From assembly GCF_001310815.1 (NCBI RefSeq), contig NZ_BAZK01000002.1, positions 22,443 through 86,442 on the forward strand: 64,000 nt of DNA, read 5' to 3'. The position numbers were made by a program, and so were the translations under genes. The DNA comes from Pseudovibrio denitrificans JCM 12308 (GTDB lineage Bacteria > Pseudomonadota > Alphaproteobacteria > Rhizobiales > Stappiaceae). The stretch's first letter is position 1. Each line of letters starts with the position of its first letter. Below the pieces are notes generated by a model, which worked only from the letters and a program-made list of their open reading frames with translations, was not told the DNA's origin and ran no database searches. Shown in pieces: positions 27,755-36,852 of the stretch.

Positions 27755-28362
27755 CGCGTATTTACATTCTCAGACACGGCAACACCTTTGACAAAGGTGA
27801 TGTTGTCACGCGTGTTGGTGGCCGTACGGATCTGCCTCTGAGTGTTTCTGGTCTGGAGCAGGCTGAAAAGCTGTCAGAGCACTTTGCTGAGCTTGGTGTT
27901 TCCTTTGATATGGCCTTTTGCTCGCCGCTTCAGCGCACCAAGCAAACCGCTCAGATTGCACTTAAAACACAGGCTGAAGAAGTTGACCTCAAGGTTCTGC
28001 CGTTTTTGGTGGAGATCGACTACGGGCTTGATGAAAACAAGCCTGAGGAAGAGGTATGCGCCCGCATTGGTGAGGAAGCTCTTCGTGCGTGGGAAGAAGA
28101 AGGTGTGCCGCCGAATGGTTGGCATATTGATCCACCAGCGGTGATTGGCCGTTGGCAGGAGTTCTTCTCTAATGCACCAAAGAAGTATCCGGGCAAAACC
28201 CTTTTGGTGACCACCAGCAATGGCATCGCGCGTTTTGCGCTGAAAGCTTTGGCTGATGGTGGCGCTGGTGCTGACCTGAAACTGAAGACAGCTGCCTATG
28301 GTGTGTTCGATGTTACAGACGATGGCAAGCCGTTAATGCTTAGTTGGAATGTGAGGCCGTAG
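27751..28362 (+). CDS. Histidine-phosphatase-fold protein lacking the second catalytic His
   Basis: A 203-residue member of the phosphoglycerate-mutase-like superfamily. The N-terminal RHG motif is intact (YILRHGNTF, His9), as are CSPLQRTKQTAQI and a region like the acidic loop (VEIDYGLDENK). In the C-terminal motif, where active enzymes read S-H-G, it reads TTSNGIARFALKAL: Asn157 replaces the catalytic His. This suggests weak or no phosphatase activity, or a repurposed binding protein. GTG start at 27751 overlaps the kdsB stop, so expression is coupled; a role in Kdo or LPS metabolism is possible but not shown. Confidence 0.8.
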   Translation: MTRIYILRHGNTFDKGDVVTRVGGRTDLPLSVSGLEQAEKLSEHFAELGVSFDMAFCSPLQRTKQTAQIALKTQAEEVDLKVLPFLVEIDYGLDENKPEEEVCARIGEEALRAWEEEGVPPNGWHIDPPAVIGRWQEFFSNAPKKYPGKTLLVTTSNGIARFALKALADGGAGADLKLKTAAYGVFDVTDDGKPLMLSWNVRP

Positions 28363-28452
28363 GCTCGTTCTGCTGTCTTGAACTGGTTTGGATGAGAGCA
28401 GCCATGCTCTCGTCTCTCGACTGCCCCATGTCTCTTGCCGATTGAGGATAGG

Positions 28453-28973
28453 ATGAAGCAAATTTCGATGATTTCAGCTGTTGCTGAAAATGGTGTGATT
28501 GGCGCAAACAACGACATGCCATGGTCTGTTTCTACCGATCTGAAATTCTTTCGCAAGACGACGACAGGCAAGCCAGTCATTATGGGGCGGCGTACGTTTG
28601 AGAGCATTTGCACGACGCTTGGCAAACCTCTGCCAAACCGCAAAAACATCGTGATTACGCGTGATCCGAATTACGCCTATGACGGTGTTGAAGTGGTGAG
28701 TAGCCTTGGGGATGCGCTTACTCTGGCCAATGATATTGCGAGAATGATGATGTCGATGAAATCATGATTGTTGGTGGTGGGCAGATCTATAAAGAAGCCA
28801 TGCCGAAGGCCTCGACGCTCTACATCACGCGTATCCATGCTCAACCGGATGGTGACACCAAGTTTCCTGAGATCCATGAGGATGAGTGGGAACTTGCGGA
28901 GCGGACGCCGTTTGATCGTGGAGAAAAAGACTCTGCGGATTCCTCCCTGGAAATCTACCGCCGTCGCCTCTGA
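28453..28973 (+). CDS. folA: Dihydrofolate reductase, one frameshift
   Basis: FolA reduces dihydrofolate to tetrahydrofolate, completing the cycle with ThyA upstream. ISAVAENGVIGANNDMPWSVSTDLKFFRKTTTGKPVIMGRRTFES (the substrate and NADPH sites; W in DMPW, GRRTF) is clear, then LPNRKNIVITRDPNY. The frame breaks near 28740; adding one base gives ANDIAENDDVDEIMIVGGGQIY, joining the second part with GGGQIYKEAMPKASTLYITRI and the normal C-terminus. About 173 residues. ATG 28453 is preceded by GAGGATAGG. The stop abuts the convergent PhyH-like stop with no gap. Probably functional in the living cell. Confidence 0.9.
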
Positions 28974-29900
28974 TTAGTTGCCGCGGGCTGAGGATTTGGT
29001 CGAGAGATCAGCACGTAAAGCTAACCGGTGTGCAGTGTGGGCGTTTTGAGAGTTGTTGGTGCTTGGCAAACGCCCATGGAAACCTGTTCTATCCCAGATC
29101 AGCAATGTGTTTGCCTGAACATTGAGCGGTAGGAGTGGTGGCAGGTCCAGCTCCTGCAAGTCACTGAGCCCTGTGATGGGCGACTCTTCTTCCTCATCGA
29201 TCTCCGCAAGATATATGTGCCGCTGGTATTCCCAGAAGATGCGCTGCTCCGTCATACGGTGAGAGCCGGGGATATAGAATAGCGCGCCATCTTCCGGTGT
29301 GATGGTTTCCAGAAACAGTAGCGCTGTTGCGCCCGGTGCACGTGCATCATGCTCAATCTCAAATGGTGGCGTGCTGTTGCCATCCGTTTCAAAACGGAAG
29401 GCTGGTGCGCACTGAGCCATCGCCTCCAGCTGATACATGGGTTTGCCTTTTCGCCCTGCCGCATATTGCAGGGGTGGAGGGATTAACTCGTCGGTGATCG
29501 CTGATTGCAGGAATGGTTGCCTCAGCAGATGGGTGTAGTTGAGTGGAAGTGTGAAGCTTTGCGCGTTGTGCCAGTTGGATAGGAGACGCTTGTTGCGATC
29601 TCTTTGCCCTACGAAGTAATCGAACGCCTCGAACTTCAATCTGCGAAAGAACTCTCTGGGTAACGCGTTGTGCTTGATCCAGATGCCATGAGTTTGCAGA
29701 GCTTGCGCGCAGGAAGCTGGCAGGGTCATGTGGAGCTTGGCTTGTTTTTCGCGTTTTTGGTGATGCAGGTCTGAGAGCTCATGGTGGAACCAGCTTGGTA
29801 CTGTTTCCTCATCCCATTCTGACTGGTAGGCGGAGGACGGCAGAAATCTGCGCTGCAAGCTGTTCATCAGGTATTTTGGCTTCATTGCCCGCATACGCAT
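28974..29900 (-). CDS. Phytanoyl-CoA dioxygenase-like protein
   Basis: A 308-residue protein with a weak PhyH/Fe(II)-2-oxoglutarate oxygenase pattern. The core runs GATALLFLETITPEDGALFYIPGSHRMTEQRIFWEY, and the distal iron ligand with the 2-oxoglutarate arginine looks present (RTGFHGRLPSTNN...AHRLALRADL). The proximal H-x-D is less certain: EIEHDARAPG offers HD rather than HxD. No signal peptide; the first 60 residues are basic and have no obvious domain. Substrate unknown. Convergent with folA, stops touching. Confidence in the fold is moderate. Confidence 0.6.
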   Translation of the reverse strand: MRMRAMKPKYLMNSLQRRFLPSSAYQSEWDEETVPSWFHHELSDLHHQKREKQAKLHMTLPASCAQALQTHGIWIKHNALPREFFRRLKFEAFDYFVGQRDRNKRLLSNWHNAQSFTLPLNYTHLLRQPFLQSAITDELIPPPLQYAAGRKGKPMYQLEAMAQCAPAFRFETDGNSTPPFEIEHDARAPGATALLFLETITPEDGALFYIPGSHRMTEQRIFWEYQRHIYLAEIDEEEESPITGLSDLQELDLPPLLPLNVQANTLLIWDRTGFHGRLPSTNNSQNAHTAHRLALRADLSTKSSARGN

Positions 29901-30092
29901 CCCCGCCGCTATTCATTAACGAGAGGTTAAGGGGATCAGTACGTGCGGTCTTTCCTTCTGTTTCTGCGTGTGAAATCTGCCTAAAGATTAGTTTTTGGCA
30001 GCAATTCCCTTGCAAAATGAACGCTGAAGACCAACATAACAGAGGGTTTGAGGCTTGCTCCGTGGGAGTAAGCTGCGGAATTTTGAGGTGGA

Positions 30093-30556
30093 ATGTCCCA
30101 GTTTCTTGAGCTTAAAGACTTCAACGAGTTCAGTCTTGAACAGCTGTACTCGCTGCTGAAGCTTCGGTGTGATGTGTTCATTGTTGAACAGGAATGTGCT
30201 TATCCCGACGTTGATGGGCTGGATCCGGTCGCTAAGCATGTGTTGGTGCTGAATGATGCAGGCGAGATCATCGGAGCGTTGCGTATCCTCCTGAAATACG
30301 AAGATGGCGATGTGTTCAAGATTGGCCGTGTGATTGTTGCCAAGGAAGCACGAGGCAGGGCATTGCTCGGAAACTGATGGATGCAGCGCTTTCTTATTGC
30401 GCCGCCACCAATGATGACGCCCGCGTTGAGCTGCAGGCTCAAGCCTACCTTCAGGATTTTTATGGCCAGTGCGGTTTCTTTGCGATTTCCGAGATTTATC
30501 CGGAAGATGGCATTCCGCATGTGGACATGCGTTTAAGGCAGCCGCCTGAAAGCTGA
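30093..30556 (+). CDS. ElaA-type GNAT acetyltransferase, one frameshift
   Basis: About 154 residues after repair, the ElaA length. FNEFSLEQLYSLLKLRCDVFIVEQECAYPDVDGLDPVAKHVL is the ElaA signature. The acetyl-CoA loop then follows: IGRVIVAKEARGR, broken after RGR; adding one G to the GGG run at 30358-30360 gives RGRGIARKLMDAALSYCA, then VELQAQAYLQDFYGQCGFF and YPEDGIPHVDM. Protein or small-molecule N-acetyltransferase of unknown substrate. It stands alone, with no obvious operon partner. Confidence 0.82.
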
Positions 30557-30905
30557 GGATGTGTGAACCTGCACGTTTCTGCTGTGTCTTGGCGTGGTTT
30601 ACGTTTTGTTGAGCAAAACAGCAAGAATTTGCCAGAATATGCCTTTAATTCTTACAGCTGAAATTTGTAGGTGAGCTTTTGAGCGTCGGTTGAAACGCGC
30701 GAAAGAAGGCTTATCTTCTTCAATAATGTCCGGTTTCTGTGGGGTTTGGGTGTTTTTCCATAAAGTGCAGCCTTTTGGCTTATCTGCATTCGTTGAAAGG
30801 CGCTGGTAACTTGCCTATAACCCTAATCAAGTAATAGTTGGCTTAGTCCAACTCTCATTTATTTGTCGGTTTGTCCGGCAGCATACCTAGTAAAGGGATC
30901 TCTCT
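30557..30905. other. hflK upstream region, no gene seen
   Basis: 349 bp between the ElaA-type gene and hflK, containing the hflKC promoter. Its sequence is AT-rich toward the middle, with AGGGATCTCTCT just before the ATG at 30906. I found no structured RNA and could not assign a sigma-factor motif with confidence. Confidence 0.4.
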
Positions 30906-32072
30906 ATGCCTTGGAGCAATCAAAGCGGAGGTGGCGGCAATAACGGCGGCCCTTGGGGGAACTCCGGCGGCAACAAGGGCGGTGGTGGCCCTTGGGGCGG
31001 TGGCGGCGGCCCACAGCGTGGCGGCGGTAACAACGGCGGTAACCCACCTGATTTCGAGGAAATTTTAAAGCGTGGCCAGGATCATCTGAAGACTGTTCTT
31101 CCAGGTGATGGCGGTGGCCTTGGCTTTAAAGGTGTTCTGTTCGCGATCCTCGTTGCTGTTTTGATTTGGATGGCTACTGGCCTTTATCGCGTTGACGAAG
31201 GTTATGTGGGCGTTCCTATGGTGTTCGGTAAGGTCGTGGGCCAGACCGGTCCAGGTCTGAACTACAACTGGCCGTATCCGATCGGTTCTGTCGAAACACC
31301 AAACGTACAAGGTGTTCGCGAGACCACAATTGGTCTGCAGCAGTTCTCCGGTCGCAGCGCGGTTTCTACACGCGATGTGCCAGAAGAAAGCCTGATGCTG
31401 ACCGGTGACGAAAACATCGTTGATGTTGACTTCAAGGTTCAGTGGGTCATTCAGAACACTCCTACTGGTGTTCAGGAATTCCTGTTTAACATTCAAAACC
31501 CGGAAGGCACCGTTAAAGCTGTTGCTGAAAGCGCGATGCGTGAAGTCGTAGGTAGCTCTCAGATTGATGCGATTCTGACTGAAAGTCGTACACCGATCCA
31601 GCAGGCTGTTCAGAAGCTGATGCAGGAGACGCTGGATAACTACAAGTCTGGTATCCAGATCACCAACGTTCAGATGCAGAAGGTTGACCCGCCAGCGCAG
31701 GTTATTGAAGCGTTCCGTGATGTTCAGGCAGCGCGTGCTGACCAGGAACGTGTACAGAACGAAGCGCAGGCTTATGCAAACCGGATTGTTCCAGAAGCGC
31801 GCGGTTCTGCTGCTCGCGTCTCTGAAGCAGCACAAGGTTACCGTGATAAAACAGTTGCGGAAGCAAAAGGTCAGGCTGATCGCTTTACCAAAATCTATGA
31901 GGAATACGCGAAGTCTCCGGACGTTATTCGTCAGCGCCTCTATCTTGAGACAATGGAAGAGGTCTTGAGTAAAAATCCAAAAATTATCATTGACGGAAAC
32001 GGTCAGCAGAATGGCGTGGTGCCATACCTGCCGCTTGACCAGCTGAACAAGCGTGCTGGAGGAAACAACTGA
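30906..32072 (+). CDS. hflK: HflK, modulator of FtsH protease
   Basis: A 388-residue SPFH-domain (prohibitin/stomatin-like) membrane protein that, with HflC, surrounds FtsH at the inner membrane and controls its access to substrates. Residues 1-48 are the Gly/Asn/Pro/Trp-rich N-terminal tail typical of HflK (PWGNSGGNKGGGG). A membrane segment lies at about 79-96 (GVLFAILVAVLIWMATGLYRV), then the SPFH domain (VGQTGPGLNYNWPYPIGSVETPNV) and a coiled coil (DVQAARADQERVQNEAQAYANRIVPEARG). The stop overlaps the hflC start (TGATG). Confidence 0.96.
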   Translation: MPWSNQSGGGGNNGGPWGNSGGNKGGGGPWGGGGGPQRGGGNNGGNPPDFEEILKRGQDHLKTVLPGDGGGLGFKGVLFAILVAVLIWMATGLYRVDEGYVGVPMVFGKVVGQTGPGLNYNWPYPIGSVETPNVQGVRETTIGLQQFSGRSAVSTRDVPEESLMLTGDENIVDVDFKVQWVIQNTPTGVQEFLFNIQNPEGTVKAVAESAMREVVGSSQIDAILTESRTPIQQAVQKLMQETLDNYKSGIQITNVQMQKVDPPAQVIEAFRDVQAARADQERVQNEAQAYANRIVPEARGSAARVSEAAQGYRDKTVAEAKGQADRFTKIYEEYAKSPDVIRQRLYLETMEEVLSKNPKIIIDGNGQQNGVVPYLPLDQLNKRAGGNN

Positions 32073-32959
32073 TGAAAAGTGGTCTTCTTGGCATTGCAAT
32101 TGCTATCGTTGCGCTGGTTCTTTACTGGTCCACATTTAGCCTGAACCCAGCACAGCAGGCATTGGTTCTGCAGTTTGGTGAAGTACGCGGCGTTCAGACA
32201 ACTCCGGGCCTCAAGTTCAAAGCTCCTTGGCAGAACGTTCTGATCATCGACAAGCGTATCCTTGATCTGAACATGCCTCCAATCGAGCCAATCCTTGCTG
32301 ACAAAAAGCGTCTTCTGGTTGATGCGTTTGCGCGTTACCGGATTTCCGATCCAGTCCGCTTCTATCAGTCCGTGAACAACATTCCTGCGGGTGCTTCCCG
32401 TCTGGCTACGTTCCTGGATTCCAGTCTGCGTGGCGTTTTGGGTAACGCAACTCTGGAGCAGGTGGTTCGTGATGATCGTTCCAACCTGATGGAGCAGATC
32501 CGTCAGGACGTTGATAAGCGTGCTGCTGCGATTGGTATGGACGTGATTGACGTGAAGATCCGCCGTGCGGACCTTCCGGAAGCGAACTCCCAGGCGATTT
32601 TCCGCCGCATGCAGACCGAGCGTCAGCGTGAAGCGACTGAAATCCGCGCACAGGGTGAAGAGCAGTCCCGCCGCATTAAGTCCCGTGCGGACCGTGATGC
32701 GACCGTTATTGTTGCGGAAGCTGAGCGTGATGCGCAGGTGATCCGCGGTGATGGTGATGCGGCTGCCAACCAGATCTTCGCTGAAGCTTATGGCAAAGAC
32801 CCAGGCTTCTTCGAGTTCTATCGCTCTATGCAGGCGTACCGGACCGCAATGGAGAAGGGTGATACCTCTCTGGTCCTGTCTCCGGACTCTGACTTCTTCC
32901 GCTACTTCAACGATCCACGCGGAAATGTAAGTGCTCCGGCGGCTGGTGCTGCCCAGTAA
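32072..32959 (+). CDS. hflC: HflC, modulator of FtsH protease
   Basis: A 295-residue SPFH protein, partner of HflK. It has an N-terminal membrane anchor (LGIAIAIVALVLYWSTF), the SPFH domain (ALVLQFGEVRGVQTTPGLKFKAPWQNVLIIDKRIL), and the long coiled coil (FRRMQTERQREATEIRAQGEEQSRRIKSRADRDATVIVAEAERDAQ), ending in an Ala-rich tail. Overlaps hflK by one base and shares its stop (TAATG) with the next gene, so the three are translationally coupled. Confidence 0.96.
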   Translation: MKSGLLGIAIAIVALVLYWSTFSLNPAQQALVLQFGEVRGVQTTPGLKFKAPWQNVLIIDKRILDLNMPPIEPILADKKRLLVDAFARYRISDPVRFYQSVNNIPAGASRLATFLDSSLRGVLGNATLEQVVRDDRSNLMEQIRQDVDKRAAAIGMDVIDVKIRRADLPEANSQAIFRRMQTERQREATEIRAQGEEQSRRIKSRADRDATVIVAEAERDAQVIRGDGDAAANQIFAEAYGKDPGFFEFYRSMQAYRTAMEKGDTSLVLSPDSDFFRYFNDPRGNVSAPAAGAAQ

Positions 32960-33153
32960 TGAATGATTTTATTGTGGCTCTGGGGCTTGTCCTCGTTGTT
33001 GAGGGAGTGGTCTACGCTCTTGCCCCGGGTCATTTGAAGGAGTTCATGCGGAAGGCTCAGGAAATTCCTGATCAGTCTCTCCGTCTTGGTGGTGTCGCAG
33101 CAATGGCGTTGGGTGTTCTGATTGTATGGTTGGTGCGTTCGCTGAGTGGCTAG
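32959..33153 (+). CDS. DUF2065 small membrane protein
   Basis: A 64-residue protein with two hydrophobic segments (FIVALGLVLVVEGVVYALAP and GGVAAMALGVLIVWLVRSL), the DUF2065 pattern (a GLVLVVEG opening, PGHLKEFMRKAQEIPDQSLRLGG middle). It usually sits after hflC in proteobacteria, as here, with a one-base overlap. Function unknown; the coupling suggests a role near the HflKC-FtsH complex. Confidence 0.88.
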   Translation: MNDFIVALGLVLVVEGVVYALAPGHLKEFMRKAQEIPDQSLRLGGVAAMALGVLIVWLVRSLSG

Positions 33154-33317
33154 ACGCAGATTTGCCAATGATACAACTGCGAGAATTCAGCCTGACGCTG
33201 TAAAAAAATAAATGTTAGTTTTGCCCGCGCTTTATTAACCAAGCGCGGGCATATTTGTTTTCAGAATGCGTTCTGGTGGCGCGTGTATGCTCACCTGATA
33301 ATCTGAGGAGATGGCTT

Positions 33318-34802
33318 ATGGCCGGTGTTTTCCCTCGCCTTGAGCTTGGACGATCAATCAAGGCAATTGTTTTTGCGAGCGTGCTTGGAGTTGCGGCAGT
33401 GACCGGCAGCTTTAACAACGCTCAGGCACGTGGCCCTGAATCTCTGGCGGATCTTGCAGAAGAACTTGGCGATGCTGTGGTGAATATTTCCACTGCGCAG
33501 CGTGTGAAAGCCAAGCGTTCTCTTCAGTTGCCTGATGTTCCGGAAGGATCTCCATTCCAGGAATTTTTTGAAGAGTTTTTCAATGGGCAAGAACCTGAAG
33601 GTGAAAGTCCTCAGCGGGTTCAGTCGCTTGGTTCCGGGTTTGTGATCGATGGTGATGAGGGCATCATTGTTACGAACAACCATGTGATTGAAGGTGCTGA
33701 TGAGATTACCGTCAACTTCAATGATGGCACAAAGCTTTCCGCTGAGCTTCTTGGCTCAGATGAAAAGACTGACCTTGCTGTCTTGAAGGTTGAGCCCCAA
33801 TCTACACTGGACTCAGTCAAATTTGGCAGCTCAGAAGTGCTGCGTGTTGGTGACTGGGTGATGGCGATTGGTAACCCGTTTGGCCTTGGTGGCACTGTGA
33901 CGGCTGGTATCGTTTCAGCGCGTAACCGTGATATCAACTCCGGTCCATATGACAACTTCATTCAAACCGATGCTGCGATCAACCGCGGTAACTCTGGTGG
34001 TCCGTTGTTCAACATGGACGGTGAGGTTGTGGGCATCAACACGGTGATCTTCTCACCGTCTGGTGGGTCTATCGGCATTGGCTTTGCTATTCCTGCTGAA
34101 ACCGCAACTCGTGTGATTGCGCAGCTGCGTGAGTTTGGTGAAACCCGACGCGGTTGGTTGGGCGTTCGTATTCAGCATGTGACTGACGAGATTGCCGAGA
34201 GCCTTGGCATGGATAACGCGCAGGGTGCGTTGATTGCCGGCGTTTCTGAAGATGGTCCTGCAAAGGAAGCAGGCATCATGCCGGGTGATGTGGTGCTTAC
34301 CTTTGATGGTCGTGAAGTGCCTGAGATGCGTGATCTGCCGCGTATGGTTGCGACCACCACAATTGGCAGCACCGTGCCGCTGACTGTTCTTCGCCGTGGT
34401 GAAGAGGTTGAGATCGAAGTCACGCTTGGCCGTCTTGATGAAGTAGCTGAAGTTGAACAGGTTGAAGAAGAGCAGGAAAGCCCGAAGGATAAAGCTGACG
34501 AGACCGTTGTGCTGGGTCTGTCTCTTGCCAAGATTGATGAGCCTCTTCGTGAACGCTTCGCTCTTTCCGATGAAATTGAAGGCGTGGTGATCACTCGCGT
34601 GGCTGAGGGCAGCTCTGCCGAAGACAAGCGGGTGCGTGCTGGTGACGTGATCGTTGAGGTCGCTCAAGAACCAGTGGCTTCACCGAAAGACGTTGTTGAT
34701 ATGGTTGAAGCTCTGAAAGCCGACAAGCGCCGCTCTGCGTTGCTGTTGCTTTCCAATGGTGCTGGTGAGCTTCGCTTCGTTGCGGTTCGTATCGAAGAAT
34801 AA
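33318..34802 (+). CDS. degP: Do/DegP-family periplasmic serine protease
   Basis: A 494-residue HtrA protease handling misfolded envelope proteins. ATG 33318 is chosen over the upstream in-frame codon because it follows GAGGAG and gives a signal peptide (AIVFASVLGVAAVTGSFNNAQA). The catalytic triad is His122 (TNNHVIEGAD), Asp152 (EKTDLAVLKV) and Ser226 (NRGNSGGPLF), counted from this start. Two PDZ domains follow (RRGWLGVRIQHV... and LGLSLAKIDEPLRERFALS...), with an acidic linker between them (EQVEEEQESP). DegP or DegQ cannot be separated by sequence. Follows the hflKC cluster, a common alphaproteobacterial order. Confidence 0.94.
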   Translation: MAGVFPRLELGRSIKAIVFASVLGVAAVTGSFNNAQARGPESLADLAEELGDAVVNISTAQRVKAKRSLQLPDVPEGSPFQEFFEEFFNGQEPEGESPQRVQSLGSGFVIDGDEGIIVTNNHVIEGADEITVNFNDGTKLSAELLGSDEKTDLAVLKVEPQSTLDSVKFGSSEVLRVGDWVMAIGNPFGLGGTVTAGIVSARNRDINSGPYDNFIQTDAAINRGNSGGPLFNMDGEVVGINTVIFSPSGGSIGIGFAIPAETATRVIAQLREFGETRRGWLGVRIQHVTDEIAESLGMDNAQGALIAGVSEDGPAKEAGIMPGDVVLTFDGREVPEMRDLPRMVATTTIGSTVPLTVLRRGEEVEIEVTLGRLDEVAEVEQVEEEQESPKDKADETVVLGLSLAKIDEPLRERFALSDEIEGVVITRVAEGSSAEDKRVRAGDVIVEVAQEPVASPKDVVDMVEALKADKRRSALLLLSNGAGELRFVAVRIEE

Positions 34803-34822
34803 GACGCCCTTATAAGACATGG

Positions 34823-34856
34823 AAAAAGCCGCTTCCGTATTGGGAGCGGCTTTTTT
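34823..34856. terminator. Bidirectional terminator between degP and serB
   Basis: AAAAAGCCGCT (34823-34833) pairs with AGCGGCTTTTTT (34845-34856). A or T runs flank both sides, so it can end transcription from both convergent genes. Confidence 0.85.
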
Positions 34857-34871
34857 GTTGGTTGGTGAAGT

Positions 34872-35765
34872 TTAGTTCTTCACGAACTCATCATAGCTGT
34901 AACCCTGCAGATAGAGCAGGGCGGTCAGATCGCCGTGGTTGATCATGGCGCGTGCCTCAGCCGCGACCTTTGGCTTCGCGTGGAAGGCAACACCGAGGCC
35001 CGCAGCGCAGATCATAGCAAGATCATTCGCGCCATCACCGACTGCGATTGCATCTTCCAGAGCGATGTTCTTTTCTTCTGTCAGCTCGTTCAGGCGATCC
35101 AGCTTGGCCTGCTTGCCGAGAATTGGCTCAGCCACTTCTCCAGAGAGTTTGCCGTCGGCTTCCAAAAGGGTGTTGGCTTTGTTTTCATCAAAGCCTATGA
35201 CCTCAGCGATCTTACGGGTAAAGGACGTGAAACCACCAGAGACCAGTGCTGCGTAGCCACCGTTGGCTTTCATGGTCTGGATGAGTTCTCTGCCACCCGG
35301 TGTCAGGGTGATGCGGTTCTCGATGGTCTTGCCGATCACCTCGGTGCCGAGGCCTTTCAGTAGTGCAACGCGTTCACGCAGAGCAGGTTCAAACTCGATC
35401 TCACCGCGCATGGCACGTTCGGTGATATCGGAGATCTTTTCCTTCAGGCCCAGCTCTGCTGCCAGTTCGTCGATGCATTCCTGCTGGATCATGGTGGAAT
35501 CCATGTCTGCGATCAGGAGTTTCTTTCTGCGGCCATTCTGGGGTTGAATGAAAACGTCAACTGGTGCATCTGCAAGGTTTGTGCGAATAGAGCTTTCGAG
35601 CTCTTCAGCATCTGCAGGTGCTTCAACCGCCAGATCAACTGCGATCTGTGGTCGGAGAACTTTAACCTGAGGCGTTGCGGGCAGAAGGGCACTGATCTTT
35701 TCGATAAGGTCTTCAGTGACAGCAGGTTTGGCTGGATTGGAAATGAGCGTGACAACAAACGACAT
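34872..35765 (-). CDS. serB: Phosphoserine phosphatase
   Basis: SerB performs the last step of serine synthesis, hydrolysing phosphoserine. Start ATG 35765 gives a 297-residue protein; the longer frame upstream would run into the divergent miaA. An N-terminal ACT-like region (about 1-75) precedes the HAD phosphatase domain with DMDST (residues 87-91; first Asp nucleophile), ALVSGGFTSFT (motif II), and GDGANDLAMICAAGLGVAFHAKP (motif III/IV). Cytosolic. Divergent from miaA, the two sharing a very short control region. Confidence 0.95.
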   Translation of the reverse strand: MSFVVTLISNPAKPAVTEDLIEKISALLPATPQVKVLRPQIAVDLAVEAPADAEELESSIRTNLADAPVDVFIQPQNGRRKKLLIADMDSTMIQQECIDELAAELGLKEKISDITERAMRGEIEFEPALRERVALLKGLGTEVIGKTIENRITLTPGGRELIQTMKANGGYAALVSGGFTSFTRKIAEVIGFDENKANTLLEADGKLSGEVAEPILGKQAKLDRLNELTEEKNIALEDAIAVGDGANDLAMICAAGLGVAFHAKPKVAAEARAMINHGDLTALLYLQGYSYDEFVKN

Positions 35766-35778
35766 AAGCAGCTCTCGA

Positions 35779-36741
35779 ACTGTGCAAGTGAATGGCACTG
35801 GGAAAAGGCCTGTTGCCGTGTTGATAGCCGGACCGACGGCCAGCGGCAAGACAGCTCTTTCCATTCAACTGGCAAAAGAGCTGGATGCGTGGGTTGTTAA
35901 TGCAGATTCCATGCAAATCTATTCTGATCTGCACATATTGAGCGCTCGCCCGAGTGCAGAAGAAGAATCGCAAGCACCTCATTACCTGTTCGGTCATGTG
36001 GCCAGTGAGCAGCCTTACAGTGTGATGAACTGGTTGACCGAGTTTGGTGAGCTGTTGGCGAGGGCTCGAGAGGATAATCGTCCGCTGGTGGTTGTTGGTG
36101 GAACCGGGCTGTACTTCAAATCAGCTTTAGAAGGCCTCTCCTTGCTGCCGGATATTCCAGAGGACATTCGCCAGCGTTGGCGCACGTTTGCGCATAAAGC
36201 TACTTCTGAGGAGCTTCATGCAGCGCTTGGGGAGCGTGATACGGTTATGGCGGAGCGGTTGCATCCGTCAGACACACAGCGCATCGTGCGGGCTCTGGAG
36301 GTCATTGAGGGGACAGGCAAGTCACTCTCTGTTTGGCAGAATGAGCGAAGCACACCTTTGCTTGCTGCTGATGAAGCTGTCACCATTGTGCTCTCGCCGG
36401 ACCGGAAGGTGCTGCATGATCGTATCCATCGCCGGTTTGATATGATGGTGGAGCAAGGAGCTGTTGAAGAGGTTTGTGCGCTCTGGGCCAAGGGGCTTGA
36501 TCCCAACCTACAGGTGATGAAGGCGATTGGGGTGAAGCAGCTAGCGGAAGCTGCGAATGGACACACCACGATGGAATGGGCGATTGAGAAAGCGAAGACG
36601 GAGACTCGCCGCTACGCTAAGCGACAATCCACGTTCTTCAGGGGACAACTTTCCAGTTGGCCGAACCTTGATCCGCTGAATCCGGATGATGTCGCCGAGT
36701 TTGTCGAAACTGTGAAGACAGCTTTCTCAGAGAAAGCGTGA
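35779..36741 (+). CDS. miaA: tRNA dimethylallyltransferase
   Basis: MiaA attaches a dimethylallyl group to A37 of tRNAs reading UNN codons. The P-loop GPTASGKT, VNADSMQIYSDL, and VGGTGLYFKSALEG, RIVRALEVIEGTGKSLS, and the C-terminal QVMKAIGVKQL and RRYAKRQSTFFR motifs are all present. The reading frame is open from 35716, overlapping serB; the GTG at 35779 is preferred because it clears serB and leaves a normal short N-terminus before the P-loop, but ATG 35743 is possible. No partner hfq gene is seen in the window. Confidence 0.93.
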   Translation, partial: TVQVNGTGKRPVAVLIAGPTASGKTALSIQLAKELDAWVVNADSMQIYSDLHILSARPSAEEESQAPHYLFGHVASEQPYSVMNWLTEFGELLARAREDNRPLVVVGGTGLYFKSALEGLSLLPDIPEDIRQRWRTFAHKATSEELHAALGERDTVMAERLHPSDTQRIVRALEVIEGTGKSLSVWQNERSTPLLAADEAVTIVLSPDRKVLHDRIHRRFDMMVEQGAVEEVCALWAKGLDPNLQVMKAIGVKQLAEAANGHTTMEWAIEKAKTETRRYAKRQSTFFRGQLSSWPNLDPLNPDDVAEFVETVKTAFSEKA

Positions 36742-36852
36742 CGCCCGATTTTATTGATAGGCGAAATTCCCTGTTAAAATTAGCAGATAGATAGTTTTAC
36801 GAATGAATTTCTGAGTGACAACTTTCTATGGTTTCTTTAAAGAGAGGCGCAC

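Noticed and set aside
26931..28973. Programmed frameshifting in kdsB and folA
   Set aside because: No slippery heptamer or downstream pseudoknot was seen at the breaks, and all eleven breaks in the window share the same one-base-lost character.
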